Source: Varanus komodoensis
Lineage: Eukaryota; Chordata; Lepidosauria; Squamata; Varanidae
Assembly (NCBI RefSeq): GCF_004798865.1
Contig: NW_025335641.1
Coordinates: forward strand, 4,505,526-4,569,525
Reading direction: 5' to 3'
DNA length: 64,000 nt
Below are positions 1 to 11,229 of the stretch, piece by piece; position 1 is the first letter of the stretch, and every line of letters begins with the position of its first letter. The notes under the pieces are model-generated. The model made no database searches, was not told where the DNA came from, and saw only the letters and a list, made by a program, of their open reading frames with translations. The position numbers and the translations under genes are program-made.

Positions 1-3000
1 AGTCTAAACTATACCCTTGATTGGAATTTTAGACACTGTTGAGAATTTTGCTGAAATTGTAAATGCAATTGCCTAGAAAAGAGTACAGTCCTTGTACCAA
101 TTTTATCCTTGCAGTTATGCATGCAGTCATTCAAGGAGTCAACTCAGTCTACAATATCATCTGGCTTGGAACCACAGTGTGTTGCCGATCACATTGCACA
201 AGCACAAAAGTGGATAACCATTCACCCTGGAAAGAAAACACAGCCTTGCAAACACAGTCTAATTTATTAAAATCAAAGGAACTTATTCATGCTCAAGTGT
301 TTAGAACTAAGGCCATAATCTCTGCAGCTCTTTTTGGGGGGCTAAAACGAATAAATTGAGCAGCTGGACTCCTATTGTTCTTTGTTCTGTCTGCTTTTTT
401 CACTTATGCTAAAAGAAATGTATTGTTTTTACATGGATTAAATAGAGTTGACAGATGCTAGAGCAAAAGATACTGCACAAGAGCAAGCAAAGTCCAAATA
501 AAGGGAAGGACAAATATTCCAGGGTTCGAAATGGCATGGAAGACAAAAAGCTAAGTTCAGTTTGGAGGATTTTTCCCACACTTTAGCTCAGCGCATCACC
601 AAGAAGTCTCAATGAAACTCCATCTATCTGGTCATATGCCAGAGGGAGTGTAAATGACATGCCTAGTTGGTTCCCTAATGCATTTCTTTTAAAACACTGA
701 TTTGTATCAAGACTCAGAAAGCCATTCAGCATCATTTGCCTCTAAGCCCCAACAAGTAGTAAAATGACATTCTTCCCAAGGAACCAAAATAATAGGATGT
801 AATACTAAATGAAGAGTCGCAACATTTTTCAAAGGCATATGTTTGTCTAGTGAAGGGAATCTTTTCCAAACTCATAGGGTGGGCCAAGTATCATCGCTTA
901 CAGAGAACTGCAGGGCAGAACTAGTATTAGTTTTGCAAAGATCCAGGGCTCAGAGCCACAGAGAAAAGCACCATCAATTTGCATATTCTAATACACATAT
1001 CATTTAAAGTCTGTCTCTGTGTGCATGTATTTAAAACACTGTCTCCTAAGGACACTCCGTATTTGTAAAAAGGGATGTTTGGTAAGGGAGAGGAGGGTAT
1101 TTGAGTCAGGAAAATCTTCAGGCGGAAAAAATCAAGAGCAGAAAGAGGTGAAGAACATGGGGACAAAAAGCCAGGTAATTCAGCGGGATCTGACCCAACA
1201 GAGATCATCGGGGCTGCTTTATTTCAGCAGGTGTCTGTAGGAAGCAACTTGATGGGGCTGAGATTCAGGCATCCTGATCTAGAAAACCTTTTCCTAACAC
1301 AGCCTCTGTTTGAAGGCATCCTCTGTTTGTCTGTCCAATTCCAGTTTAAAGAGAAAGAACCCTAAGAACTGTTGTCTATCACCCACTAGCACCTAGACAG
1401 CCTTCGGAACAGGCAATCGTGTAGCTCATCTGCCCATTTCCCAGGTCCCTAGATTTATTCTCTGATTTCATATTCTCAACTCCATTTCTTAGAAGGGTGG
1501 ACCTTGGTGGTAACCAGACATGCTGCTAGACCCGGGCCTGTGGGACCCTGGGGTCCAATCTGCTTCCCAGCTCCCTGGATCTGTTCTCCAGAACACTCGC
1601 TGTCCATTGGTACCAATGGATTCCACTCCGCCCCCAGTTTAATTGCCATGCAAGTAGCAATTTTCCAAAGGAAACTGCAGACTGAAGTAATAAGAGTTAA
1701 CTCTCCCTTCCCCATGCACGGCACACATCCAAATCTTCCCCAGTGTGGCAATTTAGCACTGGTTTTTAAAAACTTTTTCCACTGGTTGGAGATGATCTGG
1801 GTCAAGGTGCAAATTACCTGAAGACTATATTTTGAATGACTTATCATGAGAAATTAATTGGGTGGCTTTGCCTCCTGTGTCATTTAAATATATTCTAGTA
1901 TTAACTTCCAAATTTGCATATGCAGATATAAATTAATATGTGCAGATTTTATGCAGGTTGTGTATTACAAGTCTGGCCCTCAATCCCTTAAGTGCCTGCA
2001 GCTGCCCCCCACCCCACCCCGTAAGTATTTGTTAAGCTGAAAATATTCAGTGCTCAGCTCTTTATTCACACCTCTGCAGGGCTGGCCTCTGACATGGAAA
2101 GCATTTCTGGGACTGAGCCTTGAATAAATCTTGTAAAGATAAATCCCAGAGAGGTTGCAAGGTCGTCTTGCTCCACCACCTTGTTTTCCATGTCCCTACC
2201 ACACTTCTGCCATTTGAGAGGAGTTATGATGAGAAAGGTTTGCAAGGAGTTAAGATGGCTGCCATGGCTGCTCCCCTTTTGCAGAACCCAGATTGGACAA
2301 GGGGTTTTGCACAACCGAAGCTCCCAGACTGACTGAGTGTTGTGCAGCCAGCAGCAGGAGCAGTCTTTCTGAGTACCACACACTTGGAATTTGAACAGAA
2401 ATATCTTTAAAAGTACAAATTATCACTGATGCTTGCAGAATTTACCAATTATTATTGCAATACTTATTGCAATGATCTTATGCATGTCTAACCTATCCTG
2501 TGTTTCTCAATAAGTTCCCCATTAAGGATTAGATGGGATAGACCCTAACCAGAATCCTGATTGTAATCCTGCTGACATAGGTAAACTGTTTTAGATTTTC
2601 ACTGTTTTCACTGCAAGAGAGTCAAGAGTCACAGGAAAGTTTTAAGGTAAAAAAATTGCATTCCCCCATGTAATTCAGGAGTATTTCCTGCATTTTCTTT
2701 TACTATTCTCATAACAATTTATTGCAATGTGCTTAATGCAGTTTTATACAGTCATTCAGAAAGCAGGCATAAATGATGAAAGCATTCCTGGCCACTGTTG
2801 CCATATATATTAGACACCAAAAGCAGCTCCAGGTTACAAATCTACCTCTTGGATTCTGTATTCCCTTTATAAAATGGAAGCTCTGCCTGGCTATGACGTA
2901 TGTTGCAGTGGGGACCCATCTTCCTGGCAAAGGTCAGAGACCATGGCCCTCTTTGGCAGTGAGTGTGCCTTAACAAGATGTGTTGTTTCAGATGATAGGG

Positions 3001-5280
3001 ATGAAGGTGATGTAGGGAACGATGTGGGGCAAGAAGATATATTTCCATGCTGGAAAATCAGAATTCCAGTGCCTTCTAAGAACAAGGCATATAATTACTT
3101 TAGTATGCCTACTATTACAGTATTATCAAAAAGGGTCACGGAGTCACCTTTATACGTATGATCTTGGCATGCAGATCTACTTCATGGCTGAATTGCTTAG
3201 TACGCATACAGTAAGTTGTTTGGTGTATAGAACCGATGTTTTATAGTACAGATGCTCCTAAGAAATAAACAGATGTGATCTTAAAAGCACACTGGGAAAC
3301 AGGCAACTGTACCTCTTGACCTTCTTAAAGTATTGCATTGGCTGGATAGAAGAGGGTAACTCCCCCTCATGTTTGCTTCTGTGATGATATAAGAAGCACC
3401 TTAGATGTCCTCCTTCTATCCCACAGTGGAAAATCACGGTTGCATATCCCTACCTTATTAATATCCTGGAAAATAACCACCCAGAGCAAAATGTGTGTGT
3501 GTGTGTGTAGATGTAAGTGAAATAAAGCAGAAAAATGAATGGACAGCAAGGAAGAGAATTACGGGGACAAAGCATAGGAATTTTTAGGAGGAGGCAGACC
3601 GTTAGGAACTGGGAAATCTTGCAGCCGGCGCCTGAAGGGTACAAAACACTAAGAGGCCAAGAAACTTCTTCTATGCTTCTTTTATACAGAAACTGCTGGA
3701 AGCTGGTATTTTAAATTGGGCCTTTGCCACCCTGGGCTCTGGTATTTGTGAATTACTGGATTCTGAGGGGAATTGTGGGAACACATTAATGGATTCCATG
3801 GAAGGGGATGGTAAGAAGTAGAAGAATGATAGGAATGAACAGGAATAGTAGGGAATAGTCAGAAATACAAAATGAAAATAAAAACAGTTTGGAGGAGAAA
3901 TGTCCAGCTTTATGGTTCTACATTTAACAGGCTGTTCAACAAAACACATAGCATGATTCAGAATAAAATCAAAATGACAGGTAAGGAAAGAGTTGAGCAT
4001 TAGCTGAGATGGCCAGCAGCACATCTGTTCAGATGGAATCAACAGGGTAGGAGGAGAGAACAAGTTCTGCAGCAAAACTATGTCTCAATAAATTAATAAG
4101 AAGCATGGTTAACGTTTAACAACTTCTCAGGAAAACAACATGCTGTGCTCATGCATTCAGTACGGGGAAGGATTACTAATATGTGGCAATATAGGAAGAA
4201 GGAAATTCAAAATTGCAAACAGCATCACTGTGCAAGTTTAAAAGTAAAAGGCGTGGGGTGGGTAGAGAAAACTCTCAAAACTCTCCATAAAAAGAAGGCA
4301 GGGAACTGACTCCAGTTGGCAAATTCTTTGCCATCCCCTCTTCCGAGTCCTAGAAATACAGTTGACCTTGGCTAATAAATTTCCCTAAAGCCTAGACATA
4401 CTCTTGGCCTTAATCCCAAATTCACATAAGAAACCATTTCATAGACCATGGTTTTGTTTATACTTACTTGACTCGTGTAATATTTTATCTAAGGTGGCAC
4501 TTCTAGCAACCCCCCCTCTCCAAATGAGCTGCCCCATTGCTTTAAAGGTTGTTAGCTAATCTAGTAAAATCCCATAAATATCAGGAGGCTTTATTTCCCT
4601 ACATTTAGATGGGAAAAATACTGTGGAGAAACCACATTAGCATTAAAATGATGGTAACATCCAGACGGAGACTGACAAAGCATTCATTTTTTACATCTCC
4701 TGTCATCATGCCAGCTGTCCCTGACTCTACCAAAATGCAGAGCTGTCAAAAATAACAAATATCTATAGAGAAGAAAATTGCTAGTATTAAAGATTCCAGG
4801 GAGTAATAGCAACAATTTTTAACTTAGATCTTTTCTCTACCCTCACTGTGCTCCTGCCTATACCAGTGCAGTGCCTACTTTGCCACTATTACATTTCTTT
4901 TCCATCCTATTTCATGGAAAATGGATCTGCAGTTCATTCTAGCCCTCGCCACAAACCAGTACGGAAACTACATTATCTTAAGGAAGAAGTAACATGGCCA
5001 AGGCCACTCCCGAGTTACTTAACAGCTGGCAAGGGATTAAAATCATCCCATCATCCAAAGCCAGCCCACGAGCAACTGTGGTGCTCTTGAATGGGGGCTC
5101 ATACCACATGACACGGCCTGAGGCAGCCGCTTGTATAGAATATTATGTCATTGCTACAACAGTAGACACAACCAAATTACACTTTTCAAAGTTCTGTGGT
5201 AGAATTGCATATACAGAGGAATAGCATGAAGTAAACGAAGGATGAAGGACCCACTGTTATGTGTAGGCAAAGAAGAGGGA
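1..5280. other. Intergenic DNA, no gene recognised
   Basis: The open frames here are short, lack recognisable domains and are not flanked by convincing splice sites. A short (TG)n run lies at 3492-3508. A repeated CTCTGTTTGAAGG-type motif lies at 1304 and 1321. I saw no exon of DDAH1, the gene expected on this side of CCN1 from human synteny. Confidence 0.6.
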
Positions 5281-5289
5281 AGTCTTAGA

Positions 5290-5395
5290 ATGGGGTGGGG
5301 AATCTGAGGCCCTCCAGATGTTGTTGAACTTCAACTTCCGCAGCCTCAGGTAGCATGGACAAATGTCAGAATAGTTGTGAGCTGGAGCCAAGCAG
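5290..5395. repeat. Short interspersed repeat fragment (MITE-like)
   Basis: The segment contains the GGCCCTCCAGATGTTGTTG block followed by an AACTTCAACTTCC-like block. This pair recurs widely in reptile genomes as a short non-autonomous repeat. Related pieces appear near 11110-11190 and 35205-35290 in this window. The family name is uncertain; the basis is remembered resemblance plus recurrence in the window. Confidence 0.4.
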
Positions 5396-7494
5396 CGTCT
5401 GGTGTCCTACATATTTCCCCATCCCTGGTCTTGGAGTTCAGTGTTCAAAAGGCTGTGTACAAGGCATGACTTTGTAAACAACAGCACCACACAGGAATCT
5501 AAGAGTTACGCATCACTGAAAGGTGAAGTTATGGACTTCCACAAGAGACAACTAGCTGATGAAGCTGGCAAGAAAGAGAACAAAACCAGCAGTGTCCAGC
5601 AAGAGACCATCTGTGAGACCTGCAGGACCTGGTCCTTACTCTGTGTCTGGACAGGCCCAGGTGGACTCCGGCTGCCAAGTCAGCAACTTATGGTTTTCAG
5701 AGGCCATCAGGTGTGCTAGAAGTGGGTCTTGCTTGGGGTGGTTGCTGTGGACAACAGGCAGCTCTGGGTAAGATGTATTTTTCTGTTATTTTGGGTTATG
5801 GTTCTGCATTTCTGTTGCTATACGTATTCATATATGTTTTGTTTAGCCCACTTATATTTGCATGACTATTACAGGAGGAAAAGAGAGCAATACCGAGTTC
5901 TTCCATAATTTGGAACAGTGATCATGGTAATATGAAGGTATGAGATAAAAACTAAAAAGACTTGATACCATTCTACTAAGTGGGGAGCCTTTAGGGACTG
6001 GGGGCTACATTGCTTCCCTGGAGCCCCTAGGGACTCATCTGCTTTTCCGCTGAAATCACTGCTAAAATTAGAGGTGGTTAAAGAAAAAAAAAAAAACCTG
6101 GAGATTTTGTAAGGAAAAAAGGTTCATGAGCTTGTTGTATGCAAGGAAAATCATGTTCTCCAGAGGCTTCTGAGAGTACAATTCTGCCTCCAAACAAGGC
6201 ATGTGCTCCCATGGGTTTTTCCAGAATTTCTCCCTTTATGCTACATCGACAAATGAAACTGCAGTGATAGGGCCTGTACGTGGCCTGCATGTTGCCCAGC
6301 TCCCATATAAATAGCTTTCTGAAGTGGTGCTCTGTGTGAACTGACAACCCACAAGTATCTTCACAGACACCTACATTTTAAGATGGAGCCAAAATGGACA
6401 GCTGTGTCCCAAAGTGCTATCTCTATGGATGATGCTATAGGAACTGGCAGTTCTGCTTTGCACTAGCAGAAGTCAGCAAATGGGATTTTTCAATTACCAC
6501 TTTTTGTTTGTTTCTATTTTTTTCTGTTCTCCTTGTGGTTCAGCATATGCAGGGAAGCTATCTGAATGTAAGCTCTGTGCTTGCTTAGTTTTAAGGGTTA
6601 CTATTCTGACAGCCTCCCACACAAGACATATAAGGGAATGCAGACCCGTTGCTTCCTCTGACTGCATCCTCAGTCTCCTCCCGGTGAAGGTGATGGCACC
6701 AAATCCAGCAACATTCTAGTCCTTTCTCTTGTGTCAACAACCCAGGCCTCAAATATAGGACTGAGTCGTTGTTTTTCTTAAAAGGAAGCTTTTCCACCAG
6801 CTAATATTAACAAGCAACATTTTCCTGATTTAAAGAAGAAGAAAAAGTCAATGGAGCCATTTTATATTTTTAAAACATTCCCCTCTGAGCTCACCAGTCA
6901 GACAGTGCAGCATTGTGCTGGCACATGGAACTGACTATAAACAGTTGAGCAGCCTGCCTTCCCTGTTCAACTGAGAAAAGTCAGCAAAGAGGTGGACAAG
7001 TAAATCTGTGCATTACACATTCAGGGGTTTCAAAGTGTGGGTTGAAGAAGTGTTACCAGCAGAGCAAGCAGACGACATTTTTAAATTTGGGATTGTTCCT
7101 TTGCCAAATCAGAACTGAGAATTCTATATGAGACATTCTGAATATGCAAACACATCCATATTTAAGCTGTCAGTCATTATCAAATACAGGCCATATTTTG
7201 TTACCTCCACATCACTTGGCCTGGAATGGCAATATCACTTCTTTTATTCCTTGAGCCAATATTAAGTTCTCCATACATTAGGATGGCCATGTATCCTACC
7301 TTAAAGGGCAGCCTTCTGTCTGAAGGGCTGTTTCTCTGTTTGAAAGCGCCCTCTGTTTGAAGGGGTGACCAGACCAATTATAAAGAACCTCAAGAAGGCA
7401 GAGCAGAAACTTTGAAGTTTATCCATCAAGTTTACCCTGCTGTACCTTGACAGCAGACTGAGCAGGTACGTAGGTCATGCAGTCACAGTCTCCC

Positions 7495-8112
7495 CACTAT
7501 GGTGAAATGGACTGTATCATAGCCAGAAGTGTGGCTGCTAGATCAAGAGAGGTATTACTACCACTCTGTATGATTCTGGTGTGCCTGCAACTGGAGTATT
7601 GTGCTCAGCTTTGGGCCCCTCATTACAGAAAGGATATAGTCAGGTTAGAGTCAGTGCAGCTTAGGGCCACAAGGTTGGTGGCCGGTTTGCAGGGGATGCC
7701 GTATGAGGCGAGACTGAGGGAACTGGGTCTCTTCAGCCTGGAGAAGAGGAGACTCAGAGGGGATATGTTGGCGACATACAGGTATGTGAGGGGATGTCAC
7801 ATGGAGATGGGTACAGACCTGTTCTCCCCTGCAGAGGAAGGCAGAACGCGCTCCAACGGAGCAAAGCTCAGGGAGCCAAGGTTCCATTTGGATGCCAGGA
7901 AGCACTTCCTGACAGTCAGGACCCCGAGGGTGTGGAATGGGCTTCCACGAGAGGTCGCTGAGGCCCCATCGGTGAGGGTGTTCAAAGATAGGCTGGACAT
8001 GCACATGGTGGGCATGTCGTGAGTGGAGCCAGCTGGAGCCGGGGGTCAGACTAGATGGCCCAGGAGGCCTCTTCTGACTTGCTCTGTTTCTATGTTTCTA
8101 TGTATTTCTATT
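7495..8112 (+). mobile_element. CR1 LINE, 5'-truncated 3' end
   Basis: An open frame at 7477-8022 gives 181 residues matching the C-terminal part of CR1 reverse transcriptase ORF2: [16 protein letters not shown], then [26 protein letters not shown] and WNGLPREV in the family order. The copy ends in TTCTATG-type short repeats (about 8087-8110), the usual CR1 3' terminus. It lacks the endonuclease and the catalytic part of the reverse transcriptase, as expected for a 5'-truncated insertion. The intact frame over about 540 bases suggests a fairly young copy. It is not a host gene. Confidence 0.85.
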
Positions 8113-8157
8113 TAAAATATAGTCATCCTTTCTAAATTTGCATATATGCCTATACAT

Positions 8158-8507
8158 TAAAGTAAAGGTAAAGGTTTCTCCCTTGACATTAAGTCCAGCC
8201 ATGCCTGATTCTAGGGGGCAGTGCTCATCTCTGTTTCCTAGCCGAGGGAGCCAGCGTTTGTCCGCAGACGGTCTCCGTGGTCATGTGGCCGGCATGACTA
8301 GACACCGAAGTGCACGGAACGCTGTTACCTGCCCACCGAAGGGGTACCTTTTTATCTACTTGCATTTGCATGCTTTCGAACTGCAAAGTTAGCAGGAGCT
8401 GGGACAGAGCAACGGGAACTCACCCCATTGCGCACATTCGAACCGGTGACCTTTCAATCAACCAGCCCAACAGCACAGCGGTTTAAACCACTGCGCCACC
8501 TGCAGTC
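8158..8507. mobile_element. Sauria-type tRNA-derived SINE
   Basis: The segment begins with AAAGTAAAGGTAAAGGTTTC, which resembles the BovB-derived end of Sauria SINEs. It continues through the GTCATGTGGCCGGCATGAC block and ends in a tRNA-like head read on the minus strand (ATTCGAACCGGTGACCTTTC, then AAACCACTGCGCCACC). The block order matches the Sauria SINE as I remember it. It lies about 45 bases after the CR1 tail. This family is diagnostic for squamates. Confidence 0.8.
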
Positions 8508-8519
8508 ACTATGCGTATA

Positions 8520-9593
8520 CATTAGAACCTGCCTATTGTAGGCAAGTCTGCATGATGCATTTCCCTCTTTTTGGTGATACATTAGTGGACGCCCTATCAT
8601 GCGTGCAGAGTTATTCCAAAGTGTGTACCTCAATGGAGACTGCTCCTGGATCAGGAACAAAATAGTTTCCTAACTAAAAGCAAACCAAGAACTAAATAGA
8701 AGGGTCATTGTGCAGGTTAAGTAGCAAAGCAGAAAGAAAGGTGTAATGACATGTAAATGTTAACTGTTCTACAATCAAATAAGTCTGAGAAAATTCGTAA
8801 TTTTATTTCATACCTGAGAGACGAAGGAGCTGGATTTTTAGTGTTTGTTAGAGGAAATACTTGTTGGAATCCTGAATAATTAAATACTCTGGCATAACAT
8901 GAACACTTCACACTACGACACTAAGCTCCGTTAACTATGTTAAATAACTATCTTAATACTTCCAGACACAGCATTTATGTTATGCTGCCTATAATATACA
9001 TAAGAAAAAATGGCATCTCTAATGGAGTAACACGATGCAGTGTGCACCACAATTCAGAAAATATTCATGGAGCCTGCCCATGTTTTCTTTCCATTATCAG
9101 CAGTGATGGCCAATGTGCCTACAAACATTTCTACCACAATCTAACTATATTTCCTGCTTCTGGCTCTCTGTGCAATTATAAATGTGTCTAGACATGTCCA
9201 AATATGTACCATTTTGTCTCTTTACTGAAGTTCTAAGGCACTGCCTTTATGGCAGAATCAAGGAACCCATATTTAGCCAGAACATCCTCACAGGAGAAAC
9301 AACTGTGATATTGCAATGATCAAATAAAGAGGGACTTTAAGCTCTAACCATTAGGATTTTTAAACATTTTAATATTTTATGGGTTTTGTGTATTTTAAAT
9401 GTTTTATAACTTGATTTGAGTGCCATTTTTGGTAGAAAGGTGAGATACAAATTAAATAAATAGGCTGCAAATGCATAATTGTTTACCTATGTATGTCTAC
9501 TCAGAAGAAAACCCCAGTAAGACCACATATATAGGAGAGTAGCTTCAAAAACTACAAAGAATAAATGGATTATGCATCACTTGACTAGAACTC

Positions 9594-9632
<39 letters not shown>

Positions 9633-10330
9633 GTGTGAGAGAGAGAGAGAGAGCGAGCGAGCGAGCGAGCGCGAGCGAGCTATTCCAAACCTTGTCAACC
9701 TCATTCTTAAGGCCTGTTTTAGTTTCACTGGGAACTATGAGAATTACAGCTCCTCCCCAATGCTGATCCCATCATTCCACCCCATTGAGCTGAGCCAGAA
9801 GTCTCAGAGGTCTTGGAAGCAAGCCAAGCTCAGAAGCTCGCTTAACATGTTGCCTTCCCGAGTTTCCTTGCATGCAATACTGGGATGGGCATTTGCATGT
9901 GCTTGCCTGAATAGAGAGCTCTTGAAGCACTGACATGATTTCTTGGCTGCCAGCAGGCCTTCCCTATCTATAGGAAGGGGTGACATCGTGTCTACTTACC
10001 ACTCTCCTCTTGGGCTGATGAGATCCTTCCCAAGAACACAGATCTGCCTAGCTGCGGAAGCCCCATGACACTGCCAATACCCTCTCTTCCACAGGAAGGC
10101 CTTATCTCCAAGAGCAATGCCATGTGTGGTTAGGATAGAATTCCTCATATCAAATTCCAGAGGGGTGGCTGCTTTAGTCTGCTGCAGCAAAAAACAAAAC
10201 ACCAGTCTTGTGGCACCAGACTGCAGATATATTAGGATCGACAGAGGCTGCCGGTCTGCCACTGAGCTAAGCTGGAGCTGCTGGCATTACTGTATAAACC
10301 CCTACCTAACTCAGGACCAGGTCATCTTAA
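8520..10330. other. Intergenic DNA with simple repeats
   Basis: No gene is recognisable. Near 9415-9470 there is a decayed LINE-like 3' tail (GGTAGAAAGGTGAGATACAAA then AAATAAATA). Near 10150-10210 a short block reading CTGCTGCAGCAAAAAACA followed by CAGTCTTGTGGCACC resembles a dispersed reptile repeat, at low confidence. Confidence 0.4.
9594..9680. repeat. Compound microsatellite (TG)n(AG)n(CGAG)n
   Basis: A run of TG units passes into AG units and then CGAG/GCGA units, giving an uninterrupted low-complexity tract of about 87 bases. The open frame read through it (RERERES-type residues) is an artefact of the repeat. Confidence 0.95.
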
Positions 10331-10336
10331 GGAATG

Positions 10337-10338
<2 letters not shown>

Positions 10339-10373
<35 letters not shown>
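10339..10373. repeat. (CA)n microsatellite
   Basis: About 17 uninterrupted CA units. Likely length-polymorphic. Confidence 0.95.
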
Positions 10374-10374
<1 letters not shown>

Positions 10375-10639
10375 GACCTCCCATTCCCTACGATTTGCAG
10401 GGGCAGCCCTGCTGTCTCCACCACAATTGCATATTCCATTTAGTGATGATGGGCCTTCTCTGTAGGAAAGACCGGACAGTCTGTGGCATTACCTGCCATC
10501 TGTGGTAGGTCAGGTTTCAACACTGGCAGCTTTTAGAGTTTCACTGAAACTATTTGTTTGCATTGGCTTTTCCCCACTTAGACACTCTCTTTGTACCAAG
10601 TTCATGATACCATTGTGTATGCATGTATCTGTGTGTGTC

Positions 10640-10745
10640 TTCTTCGTTGGGTTATGCTTTTATGTTTGTTTAGGCTTATGTTTTTATTCCTTTGTAAACT
10701 GCCCTGGATTGTTTCAAATGAGAAGCGTTATCTAAATACTGATAC
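10640..10745 (+). mobile_element. Old LINE-like 3' tail
   Basis: The block TTTGTAAACTGCCCTGGATT followed by GCGTTATCTAAATACTGAT resembles the common reptile LINE/SINE tail that ends in a 'GGGCGGTATATAAAT' type box. It is a short, diverged fragment of uncertain family. Confidence 0.4.
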
Positions 10746-10769
10746 CGGTGGTGATAAGAATGCCATAAG

Positions 10770-11225
10770 CCAGCCTGCCCTGACCTGGTATCCTCCAGAT
10801 GGACCACCACTGCCACTGTATTCCATCCAGCATGGCCGTTGCTGCCCTAGGAGGTGGCAATGGCCACTCACATGTACAGCTTTAAAAGGAATTAGACAAA
10901 GCAACTCGGGGAGTACAGGCTGTGAGTGCCTGTTAGCCATAACTGGTACGGAGCCTTCGTATGTGGCGGTGGCCTACCTCCGGGGACCAGCTGCTGTGGG
11001 AAACAGCAGGGAGGGATAGCTTTGTCTTCACTCTCTAACGGCGGGCCTTCCATAGGCATCCAGCTGGCCCTCTGCAGGAGGTTGTTAAATTAGATGAAGA
11101 ACTGGGAAGTGTGGCGCCCTGCAACTCCCACCATACTTCCGTGAGCCAGGGCTAATGGTAGAGTCCAACAACATCTGGACTAGATGGACCTTTGGTCTGA
11201 ACTAGCAGGGCTCTTATTTTCTTAG
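10770..11225 (+). mobile_element. CR1-like non-LTR repeat, 3' end
   Basis: The segment includes TTTAAAAGGAATTAGACAAA near 10880 and ends with GGACTAGATGGACCTTTGG then CTAGCAGGGCTCTTATTTTC. These match the remembered 3' end of an abundant squamate CR1-like family. Related pieces are at about 13270-13345 (ATGCCTCTGAATACCAACTG) and 30030-30130 (AAAGGATTAGACAAATTCAT). All are decayed and non-coding. Confidence 0.6.
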
Positions 11226-11229
11226 TGAT

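Noticed and set aside
7651-8004. Minus-strand open frame over the CR1 copy
   Set aside because: Antisense shadow of the CR1 reverse transcriptase frame.
9572-9766. Arg/Glu/Ser-rich open frame
   Set aside because: Entirely produced by the (AG)n and (CGAG)n microsatellite.
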